DNA from: an uncultured bacterium
Lineage (GTDB): Bacteria > Bacteroidota > Bacteroidia > Sphingobacteriales > Sphingobacteriaceae
Direction: 5' to 3'
Length of the DNA: 49,337 bases
NCBI GenBank assembly: GCA_903828245.1
Contig: CAIKLP010000024.1
Span: 1-49,337, forward strand
Shown here in pieces: positions 8,700 through 17,680 of this stretch. How positions within the stretch are numbered: the stretch's first letter is position 1; each line of letters opens with the position of its first letter. A model generated the notes under the pieces. It searched no databases. It saw nothing but the letters and a program-made list of their open reading frames with translations, and was not told the DNA's origin. The translations under genes and the position numbers were made by a program.

Positions 8700-9971
8700 T
8701 TATTTGTATAAAGGGAATTGCTTCATCCAAGCATTCACTTCTTTTTTCACTTTCGCAATTACTTTTTCGTTGTCTTTATTCATCAACACGCGATCAATAA
8801 AATCAACAATTTGATCCATGTGTTTTTCTTTTAAACCACGCGTAGAAATTGCCGAAGTACCTACACGGAAACCCGAAGTTACAAATGGAGATTTATCATC
8901 AAATGGTACCATGTTTTTATTAACGGTAATATCTGCCAGTACCAAAGAATTTTCGGCTTCTTTACCTGTTACATTTTTATTGCGCAAATCGATAAGCATT
9001 AAATGATTATCGGTGCCACCAGAAATGATTTCGTAACCTCTTTTGTTAAATGCTTTGGCCATGGCTTTGGCATTTTTTTGAACTTGTAAAATATATTTGA
9101 AATAACCTTCGCTTAAAGCTTCGCCGAAAGCAATGGCTTTAGCCGCAATGACATGTTCTAAAGGTCCACCTTGTGTGCCCGGAAACACCGCGCCATCTAG
9201 CATCGCAGACATCATTTTAATTTCGCCTTTAGGTGTTTTAATTTTCCATGGATTTGGAAAATCTTTTCCCATCATAATGAGTCCACCACGCGGGCCTCTT
9301 AGCGTTTTATGCGTAGTTGTAGTTACAATATGACAATGTGGAAGTGGATCATTTAATAAGCCACGCGCAATTAAACCAGCTGGATGCGAAATATCGGCTA
9401 ATAATAAAGCGCCAATTTTATCGGCCATTTTACGCATGCGTTTATAATCCCAATCTCTAGAATAAGCAGAAGCACCACAAATAATTAATTTTGGTTTTTC
9501 TTTCATGGCTGTTTTTTCAAAAGCAGCATAATCTATTAAACCTGTTTTTTTATCGACCCCATAAAAAGAGGGTTGGTATAATTTACCCGAAAAATTTACC
9601 GGCGAACCATGGGTTAAATGCCCACCATGTGATAAATCGAAACCTAAAATTTTATCGCCTGGATTTAATACCGCAAGCATTACTGCAGCATTGGCTTGCG
9701 CACCAGAGTGTGGTTGAACATTGGCCCATGCGGCACCAAATAATTCTTTTGCACGATCAATCGCTAATTGTTCTACTTGATCGACAATTTCGCAACCGCC
9801 ATAATAGCGTTTGCCGGGTAAGCCTTCGGCGTATTTATTGGTTAAGCAAGAACCTTGCGCTTCCATTACTTGTGTGCTCACGAAATTTTCGGAAGCTATC
9901 AATTCAATGCCTTCTTCTTGGCGTGCTAATTCTTGGTCAATTAATTTGAAAATTTTGAGGTCTCTTTTCAT
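8700..9971 (-). CDS. glyA: Serine hydroxymethyltransferase
   Basis: GlyA is a PLP enzyme that interconverts serine and glycine with tetrahydrofolate and supplies one-carbon units. The PLP-binding lysine is K222 in [15 protein letters not shown]. Other family blocks are [39 protein letters not shown] and [10 protein letters not shown]. The 423-residue length is normal. It is transcribed alone on the minus strand, divergent from the first nucleotidylyltransferase gene across a 154-bp gap, and ends at the shared bidirectional hairpin. No glycine riboswitch is seen upstream. Functionally it connects with gcvH further along, but the two are not in one operon. Confidence 0.98.
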   Translation of the reverse strand: MKRDLKIFKLIDQELARQEEGIELIASENFVSTQVMEAQGSCLTNKYAEGLPGKRYYGGCEIVDQVEQLAIDRAKELFGAAWANVQPHSGAQANAAVMLAVLNPGDKILGFDLSHGGHLTHGSPVNFSGKLYQPSFYGVDKKTGLIDYAAFEKTAMKEKPKLIICGASAYSRDWDYKRMRKMADKIGALLLADISHPAGLIARGLLNDPLPHCHIVTTTTHKTLRGPRGGLIMMGKDFPNPWKIKTPKGEIKMMSAMLDGAVFPGTQGGPLEHVIAAKAIAFGEALSEGYFKYILQVQKNAKAMAKAFNKRGYEIISGGTDNHLMLIDLRNKNVTGKEAENSLVLADITVNKNMVPFDDKSPFVTSGFRVGTSAISTRGLKEKHMDQIVDFIDRVLMNKDNEKVIAKVKKEVNAWMKQFPLYK

Positions 9972-10062
9972 GCTAAGGGTTATTTGGATGGGTATTTTCA
10001 GGCCTAAAAATAGCGATTTTTTAGAAATATTAACTACGCTTTATGCTAAACTAAAAATATTG

Positions 10063-10070
10063 TATCTTCG
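10063..10070 (+). promoter_or_regulatory. Candidate -7 element upstream of first nucleotidylyltransferase
   Basis: TATCTTCG differs from TAnnTTTG at one position and lies 55 nt upstream of the ATG at 10126, in the glyA/nucleotidylyltransferase divergent gap. No clear -33 element was found. The short frame starting at 10071 resembles nothing known and is not called. Confidence 0.3.
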
Positions 10071-10125
10071 ATGCATAAACTAAAGGAATTGCGCGAGTTT
10101 AACTGGCCTTTTCTTCCAACAAAAA

Positions 10126-11118
10126 ATGAAAGCAATTATACCGGTAGCCGGAATTGGTAGCAGACTTAGACCACACACGCACACACAGCCCAAGGCTTTG
10201 GTGCCCGTGGCGGGCAAACCAATTTTAGGCCATATCATCGACAGCCTAAGTGAAGTAGGCATCAAAGATTTTATTTTTGTAATTGGCTATTTAGGCGATA
10301 AAATTCAATCTTATATTACCGAAAAATACCCGCATTTAAACCACGAATTTGTGGTGCAAGCGCAAAAAGAAGGCATCGGCCACGCCATCTGGACGGCCAA
10401 AGATTTAATCCAGGCCAATGACGAAATTTTAATTGTTTTAGGCGACACCATTTTTGATGTCGATTTGGCCAGTGTGCTAGATTTACCTTGTTCGGCAGTT
10501 GGGGTGCGCAAAGTAGAAGATCCAAGTAATTTTGGAGTCGTAGAATCCGACGACGACGGTTACATTACGCATTTAGTAGAAAAGCCAACCATTCCAAAAT
10601 CAAACATGGCCATGGTGGGTTTATATAAAATTAAAGAAGCTTCGGCTTTAATGAATGCACTCGATTACAATATTCAACACGATATTAGAACTTACAACGA
10701 GTTTCAATTAACCGATGGCCTGATGCACATGATTGAGCAAGGTTCGAAAATTAAAACTTTTAAAGTAGAAGATTGGTACGATTGCGGGCGTAAAGAAGTA
10801 TTGCTTTCGACCAATGCGATGTTACTTAGCAGAGAAAAAAATCCGGTCACTACTTTTGATTTTCCCAATACGATTATTATTCAACCCGTAAATATTCCAG
10901 CTAATTGTCGCATTCAAAATTCGATTATTGGCCCCAATGTTTCCATTGGCGAAAATACTTATGTAGATCATTCGATTATTAAAAATTCGATTATTGGTTC
11001 ATTTTCGCAATTAGAAGATGTGGTATTGTTCGATTCGCTAATCGGCAACGATGCATCTTTAAAGGGTTTGAGCCAGAGTTTAAATTTAGGCGATAGTACC
11101 GCCATTAGTTTTTCATAA
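10126..11118 (+). CDS. Sugar-1-phosphate nucleotidylyltransferase with beta-helix tail (paralog 1)
   Basis: The N-terminal Rossmann-like nucleotidyltransferase domain carries the signature GIGSRLRPHTHTQPKALVPV and later VLGDTIFDVD, which contributes the metal-binding Asp. From about residue 240 a left-handed beta-helix of hexapeptide repeats follows (IGPNVSIGENTYVDHSIIKN). This resembles RmlA/GlmU-type or archaeal Sugar-1-P nucleotidylyltransferases that make NDP-sugars for surface polysaccharides. The sugar and nucleotide cannot be told from sequence alone. A second, clearly related gene lies about 4 kb downstream. The signature is encoded partly by a CA-rich tract (10172-10190) that could be prone to slippage. 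The family is firm; the substrate is open. Confidence 0.88.
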   Translation: MKAIIPVAGIGSRLRPHTHTQPKALVPVAGKPILGHIIDSLSEVGIKDFIFVIGYLGDKIQSYITEKYPHLNHEFVVQAQKEGIGHAIWTAKDLIQANDEILIVLGDTIFDVDLASVLDLPCSAVGVRKVEDPSNFGVVESDDDGYITHLVEKPTIPKSNMAMVGLYKIKEASALMNALDYNIQHDIRTYNEFQLTDGLMHMIEQGSKIKTFKVEDWYDCGRKEVLLSTNAMLLSREKNPVTTFDFPNTIIIQPVNIPANCRIQNSIIGPNVSIGENTYVDHSIIKNSIIGSFSQLEDVVLFDSLIGNDASLKGLSQSLNLGDSTAISFS

Positions 11119-11144
11119 ATTATTCATTCAAAAAATTACAGACC

Positions 11145-11813
11145 TTGAAAAAGTTTTTATTCCTAATTGTTTTGAGCGCAAGTATATCGAGCGCATTTGC
11201 ACAAACTACTTTTCGTAAAAAAGTAATTCATAAAACTTTAAATGTATTAGTAGAAGAATACGATACCAAAGATTCGGCCAGTACTTTTAAAACCGGTTAT
11301 TATGCCCGTTACAATACCAAGTATGGTACGCCAAGTAAAGTAGGGTCTTATGCCGATAACCAACGCAGTGGCATTTGGACTTTTTATACCGACAGTATGA
11401 AAACTTATTTCAAATACAATTATTCAACTGGATTAATTTTGTTTTCAAAACCAGATACCTTGGCTAAATATTTTTTAGAGCAAGCCGAAGTTGACACTAA
11501 TTTTTATAAAGACTTAACCCAAGTGCCTATGTTTGTGGGTGGTGCGGTAGAGTTCAAAGATTTTATTACCGCTAATTTGCGTTACCCTAACATTGCTAAA
11601 GAAAACGAAATTACTGGAAAAGTAATTACTAGTTTTTATATCGGCCCCAATGGTTACATAGAATTTCCGAAAATTATTAAAGGCATTGGTTATGGTTGCG
11701 ACGACGAAGCTTTGCGCATTATTAAATTAATGCCGCGTTGGGTACCCGGCCGTAAACAAGGCGAAGTAAGACAATTGTATTACATGACCTTTAACTTCGG
11801 CCCGAAAAAATAA
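11145..11813 (+). CDS. Exported protein with MORN-like N-terminus and TonB C-terminal domain
   Basis: The start is a TTG immediately preceding a classic signal peptide (MKKFLFLIVLSASISSAFA), and no ATG is available; cleavage would leave Gln at +1. Residues about 40-90 resemble MORN/YwqK-type repeats (GSYADNQRSGIWTFYTD). Residues about 130-222 match the TonB C-terminal domain (LRYPNIAKENEITGKV, then WVPGRKQGEVR). There is no membrane anchor or proline-rich spanner, so it is probably a soluble periplasmic or surface protein and not an energising TonB. It follows the nucleotidylyltransferase gene by 26 nt and may be co-transcribed with it. Its function is unknown. Confidence 0.8.
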   Translation: MKKFLFLIVLSASISSAFAQTTFRKKVIHKTLNVLVEEYDTKDSASTFKTGYYARYNTKYGTPSKVGSYADNQRSGIWTFYTDSMKTYFKYNYSTGLILFSKPDTLAKYFLEQAEVDTNFYKDLTQVPMFVGGAVEFKDFITANLRYPNIAKENEITGKVITSFYIGPNGYIEFPKIIKGIGYGCDDEALRIIKLMPRWVPGRKQGEVRQLYYMTFNFGPKK

Positions 11814-11862
11814 TTTTGTGTGCTTATATTAAATGCCGAAACGGTAAGCGTAATTTTTAAGG

Positions 11863-12135
11863 ATGAAAAAACATTTCAATATTACCGTAACTGGAAAAGT
11901 GCAAGACGTTTATTACCGCGATTCGACCAAAGCGGTTGCCGATCAATTGGGCATTAGCGGATTTATTATGAATCAAGCAGATGGCAGCGTGTATTGCGAA
12001 GCCGAAGGCGATGACTTTATGCTCGACTCTTTTGTAGACTGGTGTAACGAAGGCCCCGAGCGTGCAGTGGTTGAAGCTGTAACGGTAAACGAATCAGAAA
12101 TGAAAAACTTCAATAATTTTTTAGTCAAAAAATAA
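11863..12135 (+). CDS. acyP: Acylphosphatase
   Basis: The 90-residue protein has the acylphosphatase fold signature: ITVTGKVQDVYYRDST carries the catalytic Arg (R19) and GFIMNQADGSVYCEAEGD carries the catalytic Asn (N37). It hydrolyses acyl-phosphates such as acetyl- or carbamoyl-phosphate in the cytoplasm. The usual Gly of the VxGVxYR phosphate loop is Asp here (VQDVYYR), which is unusual. A purine-rich AAGG lies directly before the ATG. The stop codon is immediately followed by the flippase ATG in the same frame, so the two genes are almost certainly translated together. Confidence 0.9.
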   Translation: MKKHFNITVTGKVQDVYYRDSTKAVADQLGISGFIMNQADGSVYCEAEGDDFMLDSFVDWCNEGPERAVVEAVTVNESEMKNFNNFLVKK

Positions 12136-13632
12136 ATGGCTTCGCTTAAAAAACTCGCATCGCAAACGGCCTACTATGGTTTGAGCAGTATTTTAGGAAG
12201 AATGCTCAACTATTTATTGGTGCCATTGCACACGCGTGTTTTACCGCAACAAGATTACGGAGTGATAGGCGAATTTTACGCATACATCAGTTTTATCAAT
12301 ATTATATTTTTATTCGGAATGGAAACGGCATTTTTTAGATTTGCCAGCCAAGCCGAAGACAAAAATAAAATTTATTCGACGGCATTTATTACCGTTGCTT
12401 GGATTGCCATTTTATTTTCTTCGGGCATTGCCCTTTTTGCGCAACCCATTTTAACTTGGTTGGCAACCGGAACATTAAACACAAGCGTTTACCAAATCAG
12501 CTATGTCTATTTACTGGCGGCTATTTTAGCCATCGATGCTATGACCGCTATTCCATTTGCAAAAATTAGATTGGATAATAAACCAAAGAAATTTGCAGGC
12601 ATACGCATGGCTAATATTTTAGTGTATGTGTTTTTCAATTTCTACTTTTTGGTTTTTTGCCCTTGGTATGTTGCTAAAAATCCAAGCAGCTTTTGGGTTG
12701 CATTTTACCAAGCATCCGATTCGGTATTTTATATTTTTGTAGCTAATTTATTGGCATCGATTACCACGCTGTTATTATTATACAAAGAAATATTGCAAGT
12801 GCAATTGCGCGTGGCTATGGATAAATTAAAACCCATGTTGGTTTATGCATTGCCATTATTATTTGCAGGTTTAGCGGGCATGGTAAACGAAACCCTCGAC
12901 CGAATTTTATTGAAATTTTATTTACCCGGAACCATCGAAAGTCGCTTAACGCAGATTGGCATTTACAATGCGGCTTATAAGCTGAGTATCTTTATGACCT
13001 TGGCTACGCAAGCATTTAGGATGGCCGCCGAACCTTTCTTTTTTAAAGTAGCTGCCGAAAGTAATGCCCAACAAACTTATGCCAAAGTAATGCGCTATTA
13101 TGTGATTGCATGTTGCGCCATTTTCTTAGGGGTAATGACACACCTTAATTTTATCGAAACCTTAATTGGTCCAAACTACCGTTCGGGTTTACATGTAGTG
13201 CCTATTTTATTATTGGCGAATTTATTTTTCGGCATCTATATGAACTTATCGATTTGGTTTAAACTTGGCGATAAAACTTATTATGGTTTTTACTTTACGC
13301 TCTTAGGTGCAATTATTACTATTGCCTTAAATGTGTATTTAATTCCTATTTATGGTTTTGTAGCTTCGGCTTATACTACGCTAGCTTGTTATTTCATCAT
13401 GATGTTAACTTGCTATTTTGTGGGTCAAAAACATTATCCGGTACCTTACGAAATTCGAAAAGCTTTCTTTTATTTTGTATTGATGTTGGCCTTTTATTTT
13501 TTCGCAAGATCGCTCGAAAGCTTTATTGGCAAAGGGAATCTGCTGTTTTTACAATTAGCGCAAACCGGCATTTTTATTTTATACATCGCCATTGCTTTTA
13601 TCGAAGATTTTAAAAATAAAAAATTTGCTTAG
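12136..13632 (+). CDS. Oligosaccharide flippase (MOP superfamily, Wzx-like)
   Basis: The 498-residue polytopic protein has about 12-14 hydrophobic segments and the N-terminal pattern SQTAYYGLSSILGRMLNYLL typical of polysaccharide transport proteins. It contains the family-like DYGVIGEFYAYISFINIIF and the central NETLDRILLKFYLP segment. It should flip lipid-linked oligosaccharides across the inner membrane. No Wzy or glycosyltransferase is adjacent, but two nucleotidylyltransferases flank it, so a surface-glycan role is likely. The start abuts the acylphosphatase stop with no gap. The superfamily is firm; the cargo is not known. Confidence 0.9.
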   Translation: MASLKKLASQTAYYGLSSILGRMLNYLLVPLHTRVLPQQDYGVIGEFYAYISFINIIFLFGMETAFFRFASQAEDKNKIYSTAFITVAWIAILFSSGIALFAQPILTWLATGTLNTSVYQISYVYLLAAILAIDAMTAIPFAKIRLDNKPKKFAGIRMANILVYVFFNFYFLVFCPWYVAKNPSSFWVAFYQASDSVFYIFVANLLASITTLLLLYKEILQVQLRVAMDKLKPMLVYALPLLFAGLAGMVNETLDRILLKFYLPGTIESRLTQIGIYNAAYKLSIFMTLATQAFRMAAEPFFFKVAAESNAQQTYAKVMRYYVIACCAIFLGVMTHLNFIETLIGPNYRSGLHVVPILLLANLFFGIYMNLSIWFKLGDKTYYGFYFTLLGAIITIALNVYLIPIYGFVASAYTTLACYFIMMLTCYFVGQKHYPVPYEIRKAFFYFVLMLAFYFFARSLESFIGKGNLLFLQLAQTGIFILYIAIAFIEDFKNKKFA

Positions 13633-13664
13633 GTTTTTTGCTTAAGCTTTTCAAAAATTAAATC

Positions 13665-14096
13665 ATGAAAGTAAAAATCATTAACCGCTCAAACAATGCC
13701 TTACCTGCTTACGAAACAGCACATGCAGCAGGTTTAGATTTACGCGCACATTTAAGCGAGGCTATGAGCATTGCGCCTATGCAACGCCAATTAATTCCGA
13801 CAGGTTTATTTATAGAATTACCCATTGGTTACGAAGCGCAAATTAGACCACGCTCTGGTTTGGCTTTTAAAAATGGCATTACCGTTTTAAATTCGCCTGG
13901 CACCATCGATGCCGATTACCGTGGCGAAATAAAAGTATTGTTGATTAATTTCTCCGACCAAGTTTTTGTAGTCGAACCAGGAGAGCGAATTGCACAAATG
14001 GTTTTAGCGGCTCATGCCCAAATTACCTGGGAGGAAGTAACGCTGCTTTCTGAGACGGCGCGCGGCGAAGGCGGATACGGGCATACAGGCAAATAG
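13665..14096 (+). CDS. dut: dUTP diphosphatase
   Basis: This trimeric dUTPase hydrolyses dUTP to dUMP and pyrophosphate, supplying dTMP synthesis and keeping uracil out of DNA. All five motifs are present in order: AAGLDLRA (residues about 21-28), RPRSGLA (61-67), [14 protein letters not shown] (76-89, with catalytic Asp 82), GERIAQMVL (106-114) and the P-loop-like [10 protein letters not shown] (133-142). The 143-residue length is standard. It follows the flippase gene by 32 nt. A hairpin overlaps its stop codon and a promoter-like element follows, so it may end a transcription unit. Confidence 0.97.
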   Translation: MKVKIINRSNNALPAYETAHAAGLDLRAHLSEAMSIAPMQRQLIPTGLFIELPIGYEAQIRPRSGLAFKNGITVLNSPGTIDADYRGEIKVLLINFSDQVFVVEPGERIAQMVLAAHAQITWEEVTLLSETARGEGGYGHTGK

Positions 14097-14103
14097 CCTA
14101 TGC
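14081..14103 (+). terminator. Candidate weak terminator overlapping the dut stop codon
   Basis: GCAT-ac-AGGC, a 5-nt loop AAATA, then GCCTATGC forms an eight-pair stem with a 2-nt bulge, followed by TTTG. The T-run is short. It sits directly upstream of a TAnnTTTG promoter element for the next gene, which supports a transcription-unit boundary here. Confidence 0.4.
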
Positions 14104-14121
14104 TTTGTCGGCTAAATTTCT

Positions 14122-14129
14122 TATTTTTG
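14122..14129 (+). promoter_or_regulatory. -7 element of second nucleotidylyltransferase gene
   Basis: TATTTTTG is an exact TAnnTTTG match that ends 24 nt before the ATG at 14154, giving a predicted leader of roughly 20 nt. The nearest TTG (14105-14107) is only 14 nt upstream, shorter than the usual spacer. Confidence 0.45.
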
Positions 14130-14153
14130 CCCATTACCTATTAATCGAAAAAT

Positions 14154-15161
14154 ATGAGAATTATTGTACCTATGGCCGGTATGGGAAAGCGCATGAGGCC
14201 ACATACCTTAACTACCCCAAAACCATTAATTCCAGTAGCTGGCAAGCCCATTGTGCAACGCCTTATGGAAGATATTCATAAAGTTTGCGGACAATCTATC
14301 GAAGAGATTGCTTTTATCATTGGCGATTTTGGAGCCGAAGCAGAACAAAATTTAATCAAGATTGCCGAAAGCTTAGGTGCTAAAGGAACTATTTACCATC
14401 AACACGAAGCATTGGGTACGGCGCATGCCATTCATTGTGCTAAAGAAAGTTTAGCTGGCCCCGTAGTGGTTGCTTTTGCAGATACTTTATTCAAAGCCGA
14501 TTTTATTTTAGACCAAAGCAAAGACGGCATTATTTGGGTGCAACAAATCGAAGACCCTCGTCAGTTTGGCGTAGTGAAAGTGGATGCGAATAATATCATC
14601 ACCGACTTTGTAGAAAAGCCACAAGAATTTGTTTCGGACTTAGCCATTATTGGTATTTATTATTTTAAAGATGGTGAGTATTTGAAAAAAGAAATCGATT
14701 ATGTAATCGATAACAACATCACCGAAAAAGGAGAATATCAATTAACCAATGTGTTGGAAAACATGAAAGCCAAAGGCACGCAATTTGCGCCAGGCCAAGT
14801 GACAGAATGGTTAGATTGTGGAAATAAAGATGCGACCGTTTTTACTAACCAACGCATTTTAGAATATAACAAAGCAGACGCATCGCTTATTGCAAGCTCT
14901 GCACGCATCATTAATTCAGAGATTATACACCCTTGTTTTATTGGCGAAGGCGTAGTGATAGAAAATGCAAAGATTGGTCCGCATGTTTCTATTGGGGATA
15001 ACAGTAATATTTATTGCGCGATTATTAGCAATAGTATTTTGCAAAAAAATGTAAAAATAAAAGACTCCACTTTTAGCAATTCGATGATAGGAAATTTCGC
15101 CGAACTTGCGGGTGTGAGTGGTTCATTAAGCATCAGCGATTACTCGACCATTACTAAATAA
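14154..15161 (+). CDS. Sugar-1-phosphate nucleotidylyltransferase with beta-helix tail (paralog 2)
   Basis: The architecture matches paralog 1: an N-terminal nucleotidyltransferase domain (GMGKRMRPHTLTTPKPLIPV; AFADTLFKAD with the metal-binding Asp) and a C-terminal left-handed beta-helix (IGPHVSIGDNSNIYCAIISN). Shared segments with paralog 1 include VEKP, GEYQLT versus NEFQLT, and EWLDCGNK versus DWYDCGRK, so they are ancient duplicates with probably different sugars or nucleotides. In many Bacteroidota an enzyme of this type sits between dut and the TPR/DUF4292 genes, as it does here, so this copy is likely the ancestral resident. The substrate is undetermined. Confidence 0.88.
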   Translation: MRIIVPMAGMGKRMRPHTLTTPKPLIPVAGKPIVQRLMEDIHKVCGQSIEEIAFIIGDFGAEAEQNLIKIAESLGAKGTIYHQHEALGTAHAIHCAKESLAGPVVVAFADTLFKADFILDQSKDGIIWVQQIEDPRQFGVVKVDANNIITDFVEKPQEFVSDLAIIGIYYFKDGEYLKKEIDYVIDNNITEKGEYQLTNVLENMKAKGTQFAPGQVTEWLDCGNKDATVFTNQRILEYNKADASLIASSARIINSEIIHPCFIGEGVVIENAKIGPHVSIGDNSNIYCAIISNSILQKNVKIKDSTFSNSMIGNFAELAGVSGSLSISDYSTITK

Positions 15162-15165
15162 AAAA

Positions 15166-16920
15166 ATGTTTAAAGCCAAACCCAGTTTTTTGCAACGCGT
15201 ACTGTTAATCGGTGTGCTTTGTATGTTATTGGAATGTTTGGCTATTGCTGTTTTTGCGCAAGCTCCAAAAGGGAAAAATAAATTAAGCGAAGCGCAACAA
15301 ACCAAAGCAGAAATGTTTTTTTTCGAAGGCTTGCGTTTAAAAGCCATATCGGATTACAGCACGGCCATAATTAATTTCGAAAAAACCATTGCCATCGATC
15401 CTAATCAAGCGGCGGCTTATTATGAGCTTTCGCAAATGCATTTGAATTTAAAAAACCCTGCAGCTGCATTGCCTTATGCTATTCAGGCCATTAAATTCGA
15501 ACCAAATAACGAATGGTATTTGATGGCTGCAGCAGAAGCCAGCGAAAAAATGTCGGAATATAAAATGGCCGAAAAGTATTATCAACAATTAGTAAAATTA
15601 AAACCTACGCAGGTCGAACATTATTTTTCGGTAGCCAATATGCAATTGGCGCAAAAAAAATATAAAAAATCTTTGCGTACTTACGACGAACTATCAAAAC
15701 AATTAGGTATAACAGAAGAGATAGCCATTCAGAAAGAAAAAATTTGGTTAAAGCTGAATAAAGTAAATAATGCAGCAGCCGAAATACAAACACTTATTAA
15801 TCGCTATCCAAAAGAACCTAAATATTATTTATTATTAGCTGATATTTTTTCGGCCAATAATAACTCAGATAAAGCTTTTGCTATTTATCAAAAAGTATTG
15901 CAATTAGATTCGAACAATGGCTATGCGCAATTAGAACTGGCAGAATATTATCGCATTAAAAAAGAAGAGTCGCAAGCGATGCGTTATTTGTATAGCGCAT
16001 TTCAAAATCCACAAATAAACATTGATCATAAAGTAAGAATATTGGCGCCGTATTTTTCGGTGATTGGTAACGAAAGTCAACGTAAACGAGCCTTAGCGTT
16101 GGCTAGCTTTTTAATTATAGCGCACCCTACAGAAGCCAAAGCATTTGCTATTTATGCCGATTTACTTTATCAAGACAAACAATTAGATTCGGCTAAAAAA
16201 ATATATTTACAAACCATTGCACTCGACAAGAGTGTATTTGCAGTTTGGCAAAATTTATTATTATTACAAGCAGAAACACAAGATTACAATGGTTTATTAA
16301 AATCTTCTAATCAAGCCATCGAATTATTTCCAAATCAAAATTTTGTATTTTATTTGAATGCTGCAGCAAAATACCAAGCCAAAGATTTTGCAGCAGCAGC
16401 CCTTGCGTACCATCAAGCATTAGCCATTACATTTGATAATAAAGAAATGCAAGCGCAAATTTATTCGGGTTTAGGCGATGTGTACAACGATTTAAAACAA
16501 TACACAAAATCGGATTCTTTTTACAATGCTTCTTTGGCATTGAAACCCGACGAAGTTTTTGTGCTAAACAATTATGCCTATTATTTAGCGTTAAGAAAAG
16601 AACAATTACCTAAGGCAGCGCAAATGGCAAAGCACGCAAACGAATTACAGCCTAACAATGCTTCTTTTGAAGACACCTACGCTTGGGTATTGTTTAAAAT
16701 GGCCAATTACGAGCAAGCTTTAATTTGGATAGAACTGGCTTTATCTCATACCGAAACCCAAACCCCCACCTTAATGGAGCATTACGGCGATATAATCTAT
16801 TTTTTAACCAAGAAAGACGCAGCTGTTCAAGCCATCGAAAAATGGAAAGCGGCCAAAACTTTAGGAGCAGGTTCGGAGCAATTATCCGAAAAAATAAAGG
16901 AAGGGAAATGGATTGAATAA
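15166..16920 (+). CDS. Exported tetratricopeptide-repeat protein
   Basis: A long hydrophobic signal peptide ends at IAVFA, leaving Gln at +1. The rest is an almost continuous array of TPR units from about residue 45 to 560, with recognisable helix pairs (AAAYYELSQMHLNLKNPAAA; AQIYSGLGDVYNDLKQYTKS; SFEDTYAWVLFKMANYEQAL). It is expected in the periplasm as a protein-protein scaffold. It starts 4 nt after the nucleotidylyltransferase stop and overlaps the DUF4292 gene by 8 nt, so it is embedded in an envelope operon. A run of eight T residues near 15318 lies early in the gene and could be frameshift-prone. No enzymatic motif is visible. Confidence 0.88.
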   Translation: MFKAKPSFLQRVLLIGVLCMLLECLAIAVFAQAPKGKNKLSEAQQTKAEMFFFEGLRLKAISDYSTAIINFEKTIAIDPNQAAAYYELSQMHLNLKNPAAALPYAIQAIKFEPNNEWYLMAAAEASEKMSEYKMAEKYYQQLVKLKPTQVEHYFSVANMQLAQKKYKKSLRTYDELSKQLGITEEIAIQKEKIWLKLNKVNNAAAEIQTLINRYPKEPKYYLLLADIFSANNNSDKAFAIYQKVLQLDSNNGYAQLELAEYYRIKKEESQAMRYLYSAFQNPQINIDHKVRILAPYFSVIGNESQRKRALALASFLIIAHPTEAKAFAIYADLLYQDKQLDSAKKIYLQTIALDKSVFAVWQNLLLLQAETQDYNGLLKSSNQAIELFPNQNFVFYLNAAAKYQAKDFAAAALAYHQALAITFDNKEMQAQIYSGLGDVYNDLKQYTKSDSFYNASLALKPDEVFVLNNYAYYLALRKEQLPKAAQMAKHANELQPNNASFEDTYAWVLFKMANYEQALIWIELALSHTETQTPTLMEHYGDIIYFLTKKDAAVQAIEKWKAAKTLGAGSEQLSEKIKEGKWIE

Positions 16921-17680
16921 GCGCATACTAACACTACTCTTGTTGTCGGTATTTTTATTGAATGCTTGTCGCGTGGCTAAAACCATTGCGGCTAAAAATA
17001 GCAAACCAGTATTAACTGCCGAAGCCAAAGAACGCCTCGATTTTATCAAGGCATTACCTGCGCATCAATTTCAATTTGATTTGCTAACGGCTAAAGCAAA
17101 AGTAAGTTTAAAGACCAAAAATCAATCTCAAAATTTAACGATTAATTTGCGCATGCAATCGGCACAAAAAATTTGGATCTCGCTGAATGCCTTGGGCAGC
17201 TTAGAAGTGGCGAGGGTCTTACTTAGCACCGATAGTGTAAAAATTCTGAATAGATTAACCAACGAATACAACGAAGGCGATTATAATTATCTTTCGAATA
17301 TGATTAATTACCCAATTAATTTTGCTTTAATAGAAGCGCTTTTAATTGGAAATATTCCACCCCAAATAGATCCATCAAAATCTAATTTCGAATCGAATGC
17401 CGAACAGTTTCAGTTTACGCAAACCGAAGGCAGTAAAATTTTAAATGCGATTTTCCAGAAGTCAATTTATAAGAGTAGCGAATGGAAATTAGCCGATACC
17501 TTGACTAAAAATGCTTTAGTGATTAATTACGCAGATTATAAAAATGTGGGGGAGTATTTATTCCCATCTTTGATCAATGTGCAAGCCATTTCGCCAAAAG
17601 ATATCGTAAAATTGAATATTCAGTTTGTAAAAATTGAAAAAGTAAATAGCTTAGTGTTTCCATTTAATGCCCCCAAATAA
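16913..17680 (+). CDS. DUF4292 lipoprotein
   Basis: The start is a TTG overlapping the end of the TPR gene by 8 nt; no ATG exists in this frame after the upstream stop at 16895. The N-terminus MNKRILTLLLLSVFLLNAC is a lipoprotein signal with Cys19 as the lipidation site. The mature part matches the Bacteroidota family DUF4292: a string of beta strands (FDLLTAKAKVSLKTK; KIWISLNALGSLEVARVLL; DSVKILNRLTNEYNEG). The pattern recalls LolA/LolB-type half-barrels that bind acyl chains, so a role in lipoprotein or lipid trafficking at the outer membrane is possible, but that is inference. It overlaps the downstream LytM gene by 14 nt. Confidence 0.85.
   Translation: MNKRILTLLLLSVFLLNACRVAKTIAAKNSKPVLTAEAKERLDFIKALPAHQFQFDLLTAKAKVSLKTKNQSQNLTINLRMQSAQKIWISLNALGSLEVARVLLSTDSVKILNRLTNEYNEGDYNYLSNMINYPINFALIEALLIGNIPPQIDPSKSNFESNAEQFQFTQTEGSKILNAIFQKSIYKSSEWKLADTLTKNALVINYADYKNVGEYLFPSLINVQAISPKDIVKLNIQFVKIEKVNSLVFPFNAPK

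Noticed and set aside
9491-9949. 152-codon open frame antisense to glyA
   Set aside because: It lies entirely within the conserved glyA coding region and shows no family resemblance.
9972-10125. Glycine riboswitch or other structured RNA upstream of glyA
   Set aside because: The 154-bp gap shows no recognisable riboswitch core; only promoter-like AT-rich sequence is visible.
10071-10160. Short open frame beginning at ATG 10071
   Set aside because: About 28 codons, overlapping the nucleotidylyltransferase start in another frame, with no recognisable features.
10172-10190. CA-rich tract in the first nucleotidylyltransferase gene as a phase-variation repeat
   Set aside because: The repeat is short and interrupted and encodes the conserved signature region, so its composition is explained by protein sequence.
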